Below the pieces are notes generated by a model. It did no database searches and was not told the origin of the DNA. It saw nothing but the letters and a program-made list of their open reading frames with translations. A stretch of 64,000 bases of DNA from the NCBI GenBank assembly GCA_030267565.1, contig BRXU01000003.1, forward strand, positions 3,428,001-3,492,000. The letters are read 5' to 3'. The position numbers and the translations under genes are program-made. Of the stretch, positions 22,401 through 33,450 are shown piece after piece. Within the stretch, counting starts at the first letter, position 1. Each line of letters begins with the position of its first letter. Origin of the DNA: Pleodorina starrii. Its lineage: Eukaryota > Chlorophyta > Chlorophyceae > Chlamydomonadales > Volvocaceae.

Positions 22401-24275
22401 AGGTCGAGGTCGAGGTCGAGTCAGCCCACTCGCCGCGGGGTTCGGCCGGGCTGGCGGGCCCACCGCCTGGCCCAGGGGGTTTGGGGCAGTGCCGGTGGAA
22501 AGGCAGCGGCGGCAGGCCCAGGACAGAGCTCCGCCACTCGCCCCAGCGCTCCGTGAACAGAGGCCACATCCAGTGGACCACCTGCACATGGAGCACATTG
22601 GAGCAGGACGACCGGTGGAAGCAAGCCATGTGAGATGTGACCCACGGGTCGGAGCGCACCATACAAGTGTCTTAGTACTCCCAATTCTTCAACGCTGAGT
22701 TTCCCAACTTTTAACTACCGTAAGGCATGGCAGTAGCTAGGAGGCCAAATGCGTATGCTTACATACCTCGGCAAATGTGACCCGCGACAAGTTGGCTCGT
22801 TGGGCCTCTGCCGCCTCCGCTGCCTGCCCCGCTGCTTCGGCTGCCTCTGCCTCCGCAGCCGCTGCCGGGGCCCCAAGTCCCTCCGCCTCCGCCTCCGCCT
22901 GCTGCTGCAGCTCCGCCGCCCGGCGGAGCGTGTCGTACAGTTCGGGCAACTCACGGCGGAACATGCCCCAAAAGGCCACGGGACAGCGGTACGGAATCAT
23001 GTACGGCGCCGCCACGGTGCAGGGGAGGCCCAGCGCCTCCGCCGCGTGGTAGGCCTCCAGCGCGAAGAGGTTGAAGAGGATTTGGTGACGCAGCAGCAGC
23101 AGCTGGCCTGCGGACCGCTCCTGCTGCTCCTGCTGCTGCCGGTTCTGCAGTTGCTGCTGCCCCCCGCCGGCCTGTTGTTGTTTCTGCTGTTGTTGCTGTT
23201 GTTGCTGCTGCTCCAGCTGACCCAGAAGTAGCCTCGTGTCTTCCAGCCTCTCCCGAAGCTGCGTTAGAGACAACGGGAGCGTCCGTCCCTCCGTATCCAC
23301 ACATGCGCCGGGCGTTGGCGGCTGCTCACCGGCAAGTGGCCTCTGGCGTGCGGCGGTGGCGGCGGCGGTGCGTGTGCAGGCGCCCATGTCAGCCGTGGTC
23401 GTTCCTGCACCAGCGGCGGCGGTGGCGGCGGCGGCGGCGATGCGGTTGCAGATGGCCTCGACGACTCGCGCATCGGGGCGCGCCAGGGAGTCCTCGGGAG
23501 AGATGCGCGAAGCCGCGGGTGCCTTTGCCGCTGCCGCTGCTGGCGCCGCTGCTAGCTCTGCGGAGTCCCGACCGGCCGGAGACCAGCAGCCGCCGGCGGG
23601 TGGGCTGTCGACGTACTCCTTGCCGTGCAGGGAGCCGTAGATGCTTGACTCGAGCCAGGTCTGGGCGCAAGAGCGATGGCACATGGAAATTGGTGAGAAC
23701 TAGGAAACACCGGTACGGTGCCAGCATGGGGGCTGAGACTCGGCGGGGCTGGGATGAAGTGGCAGAGTACGGTAGCCGGGCGGCTTCCGACTTTGAACAC
23801 AGCGAGGGTGTGACCGTCACAGCAACCTGCGACATGCTGTTGGTATGTCGATTGCGGTTTGCTCTCGGCCGCGTTAACACGACTCTCGCTGTGTCTCCTC
23901 GCGCCGCCCGCTTGGAGGAAGGTCACCGGAAGTGGCTGGCACAGAAGGTAGCGGGCAAGTTCAGCTCAAGAGCGGCCTTTCGCAGGGGCCGCCGCAATCA
24001 GTCAGTAAGCGGATTAGAGTGAGAGCTTAGCAAAGGGGCGCGGAAAGGCGTTCACCTCACGCGTCGCGGCGTTTGGGGCACACGGCTCCGAGACCACCCG
24101 GCGAGCCTCTGCGAGCAGCTCTTACCGAATGGGCAGAGTGGGTGATGAAAGAGACGGTCATGTGGTGGTGATATGTCCGCTGCAGATGCAGTGCGATGCA
24201 GGCGAGTGGCTGCACATCGCCGCGAGTCCCCAGGGCGACGCAACAAACGTGGAGGCGTTTGCCGCTGGACGACAT
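19402..24275 (-). CDS. GT28 / UGT80-type sterol (lipid) glucosyltransferase (~860 aa)
   Basis: Ten exons, high to low: 24275-24126, 23660-22767, 22581-22335, 22196-22112, 21769-21473, 21205-20593, 20317-20282, 20005-19944, 19732-19597, 19464-19402. All phases agree. It transfers a sugar from a UDP-sugar to a sterol or similar lipid. The N-terminal glycine-rich acceptor motif is VALGTRGDVQPL, followed by SFITHSAH, FNLFALEAYHAAEALGLPCT, HWMWPLFTERWGEWR and VPRPSYWPRSVEVCGFW. The nucleotide-binding domain has FGSSGRLGL, LTAGWQPL, LVLHHAGSGTTAAALQCGVP and CPLHFDQHFWAERL. It is about twice the size of bacterial members because of poly-Gln/Ala-rich inserts, one of them poly-Q near 23160-23215. A 36-base micro-exon encodes VTCPLHFDQHFW. 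It has no evident membrane anchor. Confidence 0.88.
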
Positions 24276-25896
24276 TTACCGAAACAGATTCATGCGCGCC
24301 ACAGGTTACGTGTGTAAGGCTTGTAATCCCGAGGCGTCGACTTGCTTAATGATGTACCAGAAAGCGAAGCTGTGGACGAGGCTTCTAGCAATGTCGCATG
24401 CCTGAACGACCCATAAGCCTCGTCGCCAGAAAAATCTTCAGCTATATGGTCGTGAAGACTACTGTGGAGGAGCTTCCTTTCCCACGCCACTCCGTACGGC
24501 CCAACGGCTCCAACGAAACTTGGTTGGCTGCCGTTAGGTTTCAAGACGGTTTGAACGGGTTGAGGCATTGAGCGTCCGTGCCCAAATGCCCAGCGCGCCC
24601 GGCATCTGCTCTGCCATCATCTGTAGATTTCGCCGGGTGGAGCTGCAGCCACTGCAAGCCCGCCCCTACAAATAGATCGCTTGCACCCCTGTCCTGCTGT
24701 CAGCCCAGCGAGGCTCGCCTCTCCGCAACGCCTTGAAAAGCGAGCTGCTACCGGTACTCAACCACTGGCACCGTAACAGTATCGAACCACCCTCTCGAAT
24801 GAATCGAATCACATTGGAAACGAAAGAGCACGCATCGCCGGCGCATACACCGGTGCCGCACCCAGCAGCCTTCCTGCAGCCGCGGCTGTGCAAGGGCAAA
24901 GCACAGCTAGCGCGCACATCGGCCCCAGCGAAACGCCGAGCTTCATACGTCTGGACGTGCGGCCACCGGGGCCCTCCAACCAACCCACCACAGCCAGCTC
25001 CTCGCCACGGTCATTGCCCGCGAGCGTGCGTGCGTGCGCCAAACATCCTCCGTGGGGCTGAATCACCCCCATGGCGCCCCCCATTTTACACGTTACATGT
25101 ACTACTGCCTGCTTGCGATGCTGCTAATCCTTTCCGACAACATCAAGGGAACGCACTCTTAGGCGCGGAGCCCGCCAACCCCAGGGCGCTCATCTGCTTG
25201 GAGCGGAAGCGAGCAACGAGCGAAGCACGCACTGCTGTCTGCACACCGCTCTCCCCATCCTCCCCTCCCCACCCCGCTCGCCTTCCTCAGCACAGCGAGG
25301 TCAGCACCGAAATGTGTGCCTTCTGGAAGGACCATGTAAGTCGGCGTGCTCACAAGACATCAAGAATTCAAGATTGATCCAGGCCAGGCCGAGCCGCAGG
25401 ACAGCGCTACTGCTGCTGCTGCTAGCGTGGCGGTGTGAAGATGGGCAGTGCCACGTTGTGTCGGTAGTCGGGGGGCGTCTCGGGGGCGGGGCCGCGCCAC
25501 AAAAGCAGCTCGCGCTCCTCCTGCGGGGGGCGGGGCGGGGCGGGGCGGAGCGGGGCGGGGCGAGCAGGCGGTCGGGCGGGTCAAGTTGGGGGCGAGATGC
25601 GACCCGGTTGCTCTGTCCTCTGCTGTGCTGTCCTATGCTGTGCTGGGCACGTGAGGAGGTGCGAATGCGGCCCTGTTTGGGGCGGGTTGGGCGGGTTGGG
25701 CTGCTCAATGGACTGCTTGTCCGCTCCCTCTGCTCTGCGAGAGCTGGCTGTGGCAGCTAGCGCCGGTCACAGGACGTGGACCATCCCCGTCTGTGCAGCC
25801 ACCCTCCCCACAGTAAGACTTCCCCAATGCCCTCCCGGGCACTTCCACACCCCAGGACCCCGCCTGTGCCGCACCCACCCACTAGCCAACACACCC
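24276..25896. other. Upstream region of the glucosyltransferase and 3' region of the armadillo gene
   Basis: No further exon is supported. The part below about 24,700 should contain the glucosyltransferase promoter; no clear TATA was identified. 25090-25896 is probably the armadillo gene 3' untranslated region, ending at TGTAA on the minus strand. It includes a GGGGC-rich run at about 25,520-25,565. Confidence 0.5.
25086..25097 (-). terminator. Paired TGTAA polyadenylation signals for the armadillo gene
   Basis: TGTAA occurs twice on the minus strand (25093-25097 and 25086-25090), about 800 bases after the predicted stop at 25897-25899. That is a plausible 3' untranslated length in this lineage. 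Confidence 0.45.
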
Positions 25897-28800
25897 CTAC
25901 CCCGGCCACCTTTGCACCCACCCGGCCCTGCCCCCCAGCAAGCCACCCCCTCCCACCATGCTGAGCAACATCTCCGCAGTCCGGCGGGCGTCCAGGTGCT
26001 CCGAGGCGGCGGCCACCGTGTCCCGGGCGTTGTTGGCGAGCTCCGTGTCCTGTGTTGGGTAAGAGAGGGGTGGTGTAAGAGAGGAGGTGTGGGGGACGGA
26101 TGGCGGCATGGGGGACAAGGCAGAGGCGGGCAGAGGAGATGGTACAGGAGGGCATTGCAGGGCCCAGGTGGGGGCAGAGGAGAGCAGAGGTCAATCACGA
26201 GGTTTCGGCACTTTGACTTGAATGCGCCTCCCAAGGAAAGAGCAGGGTCGGACCGCTTCCGTCCCTCCGCCCGTCTGCCCGTCCTCAAGCGCCGGCACCT
26301 GCGCTTGTCCTCTTCATCTGATCCACTGGACGCGCGCAGTTTTTCCTAGTGACGCATACACACAGCAGCAACAGCATCTTCCCCGCCCTTCCCCAAAGCC
26401 AAGCCAAGCCAAGCCCCACTGCTCCTCACCTTGCCCCTCATCAGCCGCACCAGCTGCACCCCCGCGAACAGCATCACGTTGACTTTGCTCTCCTTCTCCA
26501 CCGCCAGACCCATCAGCGCTGCGGCGGCGTGCTTGACCGTCTCCCGGTGCTGGAGATTAAGCAGCTCAGCCAGGACTGAGGCGGAGGGGGGCCAGCGGAG
26601 GCGGAGGCGGCGGGAGGGGGGGCAGCGGAGGGTGGAAGGGGGACGGGGGCGAAAGGTGGTGGGCGGACGGGGCCGGGGGTCGAAAAAGAAGAACCGCAGC
26701 CAAGTGCCGCAGCGACCTGGGTGACCTGACCAGTCAATACTTGCAGCGACGGAGGGAAGCGCAGCCTCAAATGACAGCCCCAATGATCGCAACCATCACT
26801 CCACTGGGGTCCCCGGGTCTGCGCCGCGCCAGTGTCGCAGCTCCTGTCTCTCAACTCCCCGCACCGGGCACTTCCATCGACTACACACCGACCCCCTTCC
26901 AAGGCACCGAGTAGGCCCCGCCCGGCCGAAACGCCTGCCTCTACACGCCGGGTGGCCGAGTGCCCCGTTCTGAACGCCCGGAGGCAATCCCGCTTCCTCG
27001 CATACCGCCCTTCCCCCCGTGTCTCCCTCCCTGCATGAAACCCCCACCCCCCTGCCCCTCCCCATGCTCCTGGCGCCCCCCTCCCCCGTCCCTCCCTCAC
27101 TCTTGTGCGCCTCCGCCTGCCTGGCCGCCGCCTTTCCGTTGGTGTGATGGCACACCTGCTCCAGACAGGTGGCCACCAGCTGCAGCAGCGCCATCAGGGA
27201 GGGCTCGAACCTGAGACCACACACATGGAGGCAGCACATGGAGGCAGCACATGGAGGCAGCACATGGAGGCGCCCAGCGGGTGGGAGGATGGCAGCGGGC
27301 GCGGGGGGGGGGGCTGGGCTGGGCTGGGCGACCGTCTGACGGACTGGGAGGCCTCGACCCGCCCATTTCGGGGCGCAACTCGGGTTCCAGCGACTCCACC
27401 CCCCACACGCTCATTGCTCCCTGGCGCTTCCTGAACGGCCCACGTCCCGTCCAGACGCCAATCCACGTCCTGCGTGCCTTGTTGCGATATAAAAACCCCA
27501 GGGGCCAGGGCCCAACCCTGGAGATCCCTGACCCTGCCACCCTACCAGGCAGCCCCAGCGGCTACCTCGCCCACTCCCGAGCCCCCCACCCAGCCAAGGC
27601 CCCCCTCCCCCTCCCGCCCCCTCACTTGAGGTCCCCCTGGAGTCCCCGCTCCGCCAGCGCCACCAGGCAGGCAGGCACCCCCGCGTCCAGAGCCGCAAGC
27701 ACTCCCAAGTCGGTGCGGGTGATGCCTGGTTGCGTGGGGCGTGTGTTTGTGTGTGTGTGGGGGGGGGAGAGGGGTATGGCACCGTAAGGGGGCGAAACGG
27801 GGAGGGGCGTGACGAGGTGGAACCAGCAGCCCATCAGCATTACGGCACCTGCCATCCCCGCCCATCCCCGCCCGGTCACTCGTTAACCCCATCACAGCCC
27901 ATTCAAACTCCGCACCCACCCAACCAGCCGCCTCACCCCATTCCCGCCCTTTCCCGCGATCCCGTCATCGGCTCATCGCGCAGCCCCCCACTCTCCGAGT
28001 GCCCCACCCACCCACCCACCCACCCACCCTCCAGCGTCGCTGCTGCGTTTTCGCAGGCCGCAATTGTGAAGGCCGGGTCCGCTGGTTGCCGGAGCAGCTC
28101 CACTAGCGCCGGAACCACACTGGAGCGCACCTCGTTCAGCAGCGCGTTGCCGTCGTTGGAGGCGGCGAACGACTGACCCATGGGTCGGTCGGTCGGACGC
28201 AGCGGCGGCGGCCGGGGGGCGCCATACAGCAGGGGAGAGCAGAAAGGATCAGTTACTCGGGTGGATGGCTCGCGTGTGAGGCACACCGTGTGGGTGGATG
28301 GGTGGATGGCTCCCGGGTGGAGGGGCACACGAGCGATGAGGAGCGTTCATAGCTGGTCCTGGTCCACTCGACGAGAGGGTTTCAACCCAAGCGAGGCTTC
28401 CGGGCCACCGCTGTGTGAGAGATAAGGGAGGGGCCCGGCCGCCCCCCGCCCCCCCATCCCCGCCTCCACTCACCCGCAGCGCCCCTGCCGCCTCCTCCGG
28501 TGTGGTCTGCAGCGCCTCCGTCAGTACCGCCATGCCGCCCACTGACACGATGGACTGCCGCCCCGCCATCACCTGGGTAGCGGGCAGGGGGGGTGGGGAG
28601 GGGCGGTGGGGCCGGGCGCGAGCGCGGGTGCGAGGGGGTTTGGTCGCGGCAGGGGCGGTTGCTTCCGCGTCGAGGGTGAATGCGTCCGCCCGCGAGATGG
28701 GAGGTGTTGCAGGGAGCCGCGCCGCGCTGTGCTGTGCTGCGTGCCTGTGTCCCTGTGTATCAACCCACAGCTGCACAATACGGCGGCCAAGCACAGCCAA

Positions 28801-29930
28801 GCGCAGCCTAGCCCGATGAGCCCTCCGGTCCCAGCCAGTCAGAACCCCACCCGGCCCCAGCCCTCCATTGCCTCCCGCTCTTCATCATCCAACCAGTCGC
28901 CCATCATCCGACCATCATCCGCCCATCACCTGCGCCAGGCTGGCCAGTGCGTTGCAGCTGAGTCGCCGCACCTCCGCATCCCTGCACTCCGAAACCAGCC
29001 GGCACAGGGGCGCGGCGGCGCCCTCCGCCACCGCATTGGTCTTGTGCTCCTGGGGGGGATCCATAAGGGATGGGTGGCGGGGCGGGCGGGGGTTCAGGAT
29101 GGCACAACGCGACGCGAAGGGAAGCGGGCGGGCGACGCGGGCGGGAGAGCGGGCGACCCACATCCCGCTTAGGTCCGCCTTGACCGTTGCCCACGCCCCT
29201 GCGGCCGCGTCCCCTCCCATGGCCCACCTCTGCGGGATTGGTGCTGGGGGCATTTGCCTGGGCCCATCAATTACAACGCTGTACTCGTGTGCCCTAGGCC
29301 CAAATCCTACACAGCGCCTTTCCCACCGCAATCCCCTGGCCACTTCCGCTGTGCGCCCCTGGCACTGTGTGCACACCTGCGTGCTGAGCAGTCCGTTGAA
29401 GATCCGCAGCGCATGCGCCCGCGTGTCGTCCGGCAGCTCAGGCAGAGCCAGTACGGCAATCAGCTGGCGGGTGGAAGGAAGGGCAGGCACGGGGCGGGGC
29501 GGCCGACAAGGGCGCCGAAAGCCGGAGCAGAGGCGGTGAAGGGGCACGAGGGGAAAGGTTCAGAAAAAGGCGATGGACGCTGAGAGCTCACGCGATGTTG
29601 TAGGGCGCGGCAAGACGGAGCCCATAGCGGGGTGAGGTCCCACGCAGGTCGAGGTGTACGGAACAGCGCCAGGACTTGTCCACGTCCGTTACCTTTGGAA
29701 TAGCCCGGCGTCCATGCGCTTCCGCGACCTCATCCGGTATCACCCCCTGCCATAAGGAGATGCCGATGCAGCGTTGACATTTCGCTCGCTTCCAGGGCGG
29801 ATTGCGGACGACCAGGCTTCGCTCCCAGGGCTCTCCTTCTTAACTTTACCTTTGGGAATGGCTCACTTAGATCAGGATGGAGGTCCTTGAGGAAATCCGA
29901 AACTACGTGCCTACTGGCGTGGCTCTGCAT
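25897..29930 (-). CDS. Armadillo-repeat protein, radial spoke RSP8/RSP14 type (~364 aa)
   Basis: Ten exons, high to low: 29930-29850, 29746-29693, 29463-29377, 29049-28930, 28572-28474, 28172-28028, 27725-27626, 27210-27101, 26575-26430, 26049-25897. Phases agree throughout. The protein is nearly all armadillo-type helical repeats; typical segments are NAVAEGAAAPLCRLVSE, RRLSCNALASLAQVMAGR, VRSSVVPALVELLRQP, AACENAAATLE and TVKHAAAALMGLAVEKESK. The short N-terminal lead ends AHGRRAIPKLIAVL. Length and repeat layout match the flagellar radial spoke armadillo proteins (RSP8/RSP14; vertebrate RSPH14), which sit in the spoke of motile cilia. I infer that role from architecture, without an alignment. 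Start chosen at GCCATGC (29930). A less specific armadillo protein is the alternative. Confidence 0.75.
27222..27271 (+). repeat. Four copies of a 13-base unit in an intron of the armadillo gene
   Basis: CACATGGAGGCAG is repeated four times head to tail (the last copy is partial) directly next to the exon starting at 27210, within the minus-strand intron acceptor region. Confidence 0.9.
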
Positions 29931-30439
29931 GGCGGTCCTTGGTGCTCAGCGCACCGCGGCACCGTCCTACAAAAGGTTTATGCCGTCCTTGTAATCAATT
30001 AACGATCAATAAGTTGTACCAGAGATATGAGAGGGGTTTTCTCTATGGACCGTAAGTTCACGTTCGAGTGACAATGACAACATAAAAAGCGGGTAAATTC
30101 TATTTCAAAAATGAAGTGGACCTGTGCTGAGATACGTTTGGGTAAGCTTACTGTGAATATGCGAAAGCTTGTCGCTGCGTGTAACTGTCAACTGTCAGCG
30201 TTGCCCGTACACACTCGACGACTATGAAGGGTGCGCCTTCGCACATGAACTATGCTGAGCTATGGGCTGATGCCAAAGACATGTATGCAGTCAGCCCGGA
30301 GTCGCAAGGCTTGTCGAGCTCGGTCCGCTCCGGAGCCGCGAATGCCAGCCTTCCTGTCGTCTTGACCGGGAATTAAACGTTCATCGTGTAATCATTTATT
30401 TGTTGGCTACTTCAGTACCTGTTGACCTTGTGTCTGGTC
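29931..30439. other. Divergent promoter region between armadillo and AlgH-family genes
   Basis: A roughly 510-base, comparatively AT-rich stretch separates two divergently transcribed genes. It has no credible coding frame. It presumably carries both promoters; I see no clear conserved element. Confidence 0.5.
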
Positions 30440-33400
30440 ATGGCATCGACATCGGGCAGGCATTGGACGGTGATGCATGAGCAATCATTTACATGTTACC
30501 ATAGGAAAATATCACCTCTACGCACCATAAGGCATGCTTGGACAGCTCGCACACCGAAGTCGGGGCCTCGAGCGCTGCGCGCCCTCGACGACGAGGCGCC
30601 GATGGTGTCGGGAGACTGGCGCGAATTTCGGGCCAAGCTCATCATGAGAACAGGTCAGCTTGAGGCCCCAAATGTGGCCTCGTGGCGCTGCGTTCTTGAC
30701 CGCGCCACACCTGGCAACGCCGTGTCCACGGAAAAGCTCCCGCCCTCACGCCCCTAAACACTCCAGGCATTGTTCCGTTGCAGCCTACGCGCCACGCCTC
30801 CAAACGGCTATAGCTCATTCACTCCCCAGAGCCACCTTGACATCTTACAAGCGCCCAGCGATCACGTTTTGGCCTCTCGTCGCCCGCCTGCCCGCTCCGC
30901 CGCCCTCCTCCCATCGTTCAGACGGAGTCCCCGAGGGCGCGAGGCGCAGCGAAGACAACCGCCGACTCTTGGAGATACAGAACCCCTCTCTAGCGGCCGA
31001 GGGCCTCTGGGCACACGCCACACCCCGCCCCGAAACCGGCGGCATCGTGATCGCCAGCCTGGACTGCCCCACCCTCCTCAAGGACGACAGAATGTGGCAG
31101 GTACGGCGCTGTGCATTACCGTACATTGCGCAGCCTAAATGCAATACACAGGCGGCTGCCGTTCACGTCCGCGTCTTAACATACAAGGCCGGGGATGCCC
31201 GCTGCTGCTGCTGCTTGTGAAAGGCCGCCTGCATGGTGCAGACCGTAACGCGTGGTTGTCGTCAGCTTGCCGCCCTCTTTCCCGTCTTCATCTTTCTCGG
31301 GCGCTGGAAGGCAGCGAGTGCGGGCCCCCCCCGCAACCCCCGCCCCTCACCTCGTCCCCCCCGGTGCAGGTGGTCGTGTTCCTGACCTCGCACGGTCCCG
31401 AGGGGTCGGTGGGTCTCATCCTCAACCGCCCCACGGGCATGGTGCTGGGGCGCAAGCCGGGGGGCCTGCCCCTGGAGCTGGGGGTAAGACAAGCCCGTGA
31501 GCTGGCGGGTACCGTATGTCGTATGGTTGCCTGGATCCGGGGGCGTATCGGTAGCCAGCCGCCGGCTTTTCGCTGGGGATGTTGGGACCTGCGGGTTCTG
31601 AGGCAGCGATGCGCCGCCCGCTGTTGCCGTCCTGCCAGCAGCATCCACATCCGCTGTGATGGTGTCAACCGATGCATGCAGCCTTGATCTTCGCCGAGCG
31701 CTGACCCCATCACCTCGCCGCCCCCCCCTCGTTCGCTAACGCCGTCTCCGTCTCCGCTGCGGTATTTTCTTTGTAGTTTGTACCCCCCGCATCCCTCGTG
31801 TTCACCCCTCCCTCCCTCCCTTCCTACCCGGCCGGCCCAGGGTCCCATCCCGGTCCAGCGGGTATTCCAGGACAACCGGGTGTACTGCGGGGGATTCACG
31901 GCACAACAGGTGCAGTCGGGGCAGGTCGGGGGGCGCAAAAGGGCCGGAGGATACACAATCCCGGGGTCATGGCGAGTTGGGCACCAGGGGTTGTCGGGGG
32001 TCAATGGCAGCAGGCGGGCGAGCTTGGGCGCCTGACGAGGGCAGGTGGCCGACGGAGGGATGGTTTCCGTTGGGAGGGTTTCCATTGCTGTGCTGAAAAA
32101 TGGTTTTGGGATTGCCCGCAGAGCGCTGCTGCGGCCATTAGCTTCTGTTTGCTCATTCGGCAGAAGCGCGGATCGTGTGGGCCTCCCCCTCCGCGTGTCG
32201 CTTGGCCAGGCCCCAAGTCCCCGTGCGTCCCCGTTCGTGCGTGTGTGTGTGTGTGTGTTCGTGCCTGGTACCTGCTGCTGGGCGCCTGCTCGTGCGGCTC
32301 TGCGACACACCACCAGCCGACATCGCCCGTGTGCACCCCGCCAAAGCCAAAGCCAAAGCCAAAGCTCGTCCAAAACCAAAGCCACGTCCCAACCCGACCG
32401 CCCCAACCACCCCTTCCCCCGTCCCGCTGCAGGTGATCCACATCATGCACGGACACCGCCTCAATAAGTGCGTCCAGGTGGGTCGCTGGGTCGGTGGCTG
32501 GGCCGGGGGGCTGCGGCTGCGGAACCAGGCGCAGCAGAGCCCACCTGCCCTTTGCCCACTTCCCGCCCCTGACCCGTTGCCTAACCCCAGCTGCCACCCC
32601 AGTGCCTAACCGCACCGTTCTCCTCTACCTCCCCCACCCCTACGCCTTTGCCTAACCGCACCGTTCTCCTTCTCCTGTCCTATGCGCGCGGAAACGGCAA
32701 CGACGAACCCGACGCCGCCCTCCAGCACCCCGCCACCACCCCCTTCCCCACCCCCTTCCCCTCTCCCCCTGCAGGTGGTCCCCGGTGTGTACATGGCGGG
32801 CGAGGAGGCGGCCACTTCAGCGGTGGAGGGCGGCCGCCTGCCCGCCACAGACTTCAAGTTCTTCTCGGGGGCCCTCACCTGGGGCCCGGGGGAGCTGGGG
32901 GAGCAGATGGACCAGGGGGCCTGGTGAGGCGATAGGTTGGGAGAGGAGAAGGGAGGGGAGGGGAGGGGAGGGGAGGGGAGGGGAGGGCACGCCGAGGACC
33001 AGCATCGCCCCCGCTCGTATAATTGTCTGCGCGTGCTTGCGTGCGTGTGCGCACTGCCCCATCGCACTGACGGTTCCCCTGCTGCTGCTCTCGCCCCGCG
33101 CGACCCAACACCACCGAAGCTGCCAAACCGCTCCTAAAGCCCTTCTCCTCCTAAAGGCGACGCTCACGCCGTCGCCCGTGGTCGCCTCCCAACATCACTC
33201 CATCAGCGTCCCCCCATACAAAATGGCAGGGTTGCCCATCGGGTTTCGGATACCGGTGCCTTCATGCGGGTTTCCTGCCGTCTCCATGCGTGCGTGCGTG
33301 TCTGCTCGCAGGTACGCTGCTGCCTGCTCCCGTTCGCTGGTGCTGAAGCCTGCGCTGCAGCTGCCGGTGCCGCTGTGGCGGGAGGTGCTGCAGCTGATGG

Positions 33401-33450
33401 GAGGCAGATTCATAGAGGTGGCGAGGGAGGGGTACGAGGGAGACGAGTGA
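30440..33450 (+). CDS. AlgH / UPF0301 (DUF179, YqgE) family protein (~302 aa), probably plastid
   Basis: Seven exons in frame: 30440-30653, 30922-31100, 31370-31483, 31841-31909, 32433-32477, 32775-32923, 33312-33450. Conserved family features are GGIVIAS near the start of the domain, HGPEGSVGLILNRP, the GPIPVQRVF and CGG segment, HIMHGHRL, YMAGEEAATSAVEGG and FFSGALTWGPGELGEQMDQGAW. The last exon ends LWREVLQLMGGRF followed by an acidic tail. About 95 residues precede the domain. They begin MASTSGRHWTV, are rich in Arg/Ser/Thr and contain SGDWREFRAKLIMRT, which resembles plant plastid homologues, so a transit peptide is likely. The exact biochemical role of this family is not established. 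The first ATG in frame was chosen. Confidence 0.85.
32240..32264 (+). repeat. GT dinucleotide microsatellite
   Basis: A (GT)n run in the intron between AlgH-family exons 4 and 5. About 80 bases further on (32341-32364) four copies of CCAAAG follow in the same intron. Confidence 0.85.
32944..32990 (+). repeat. GGGGA pentanucleotide repeat
   Basis: About seven GGGGA/GGAGG units directly after the AlgH exon 6 donor. The purine-only strand could form a structured DNA tract. Confidence 0.85.

Noticed and set aside
23552..23926. Minus frame of 124 codons considered as an extra glucosyltransferase exon
   Set aside because: Exon 24275-24126 joins exon 23660-22767 directly in phase 0 with sensible sequence, and this frame lacks family motifs.
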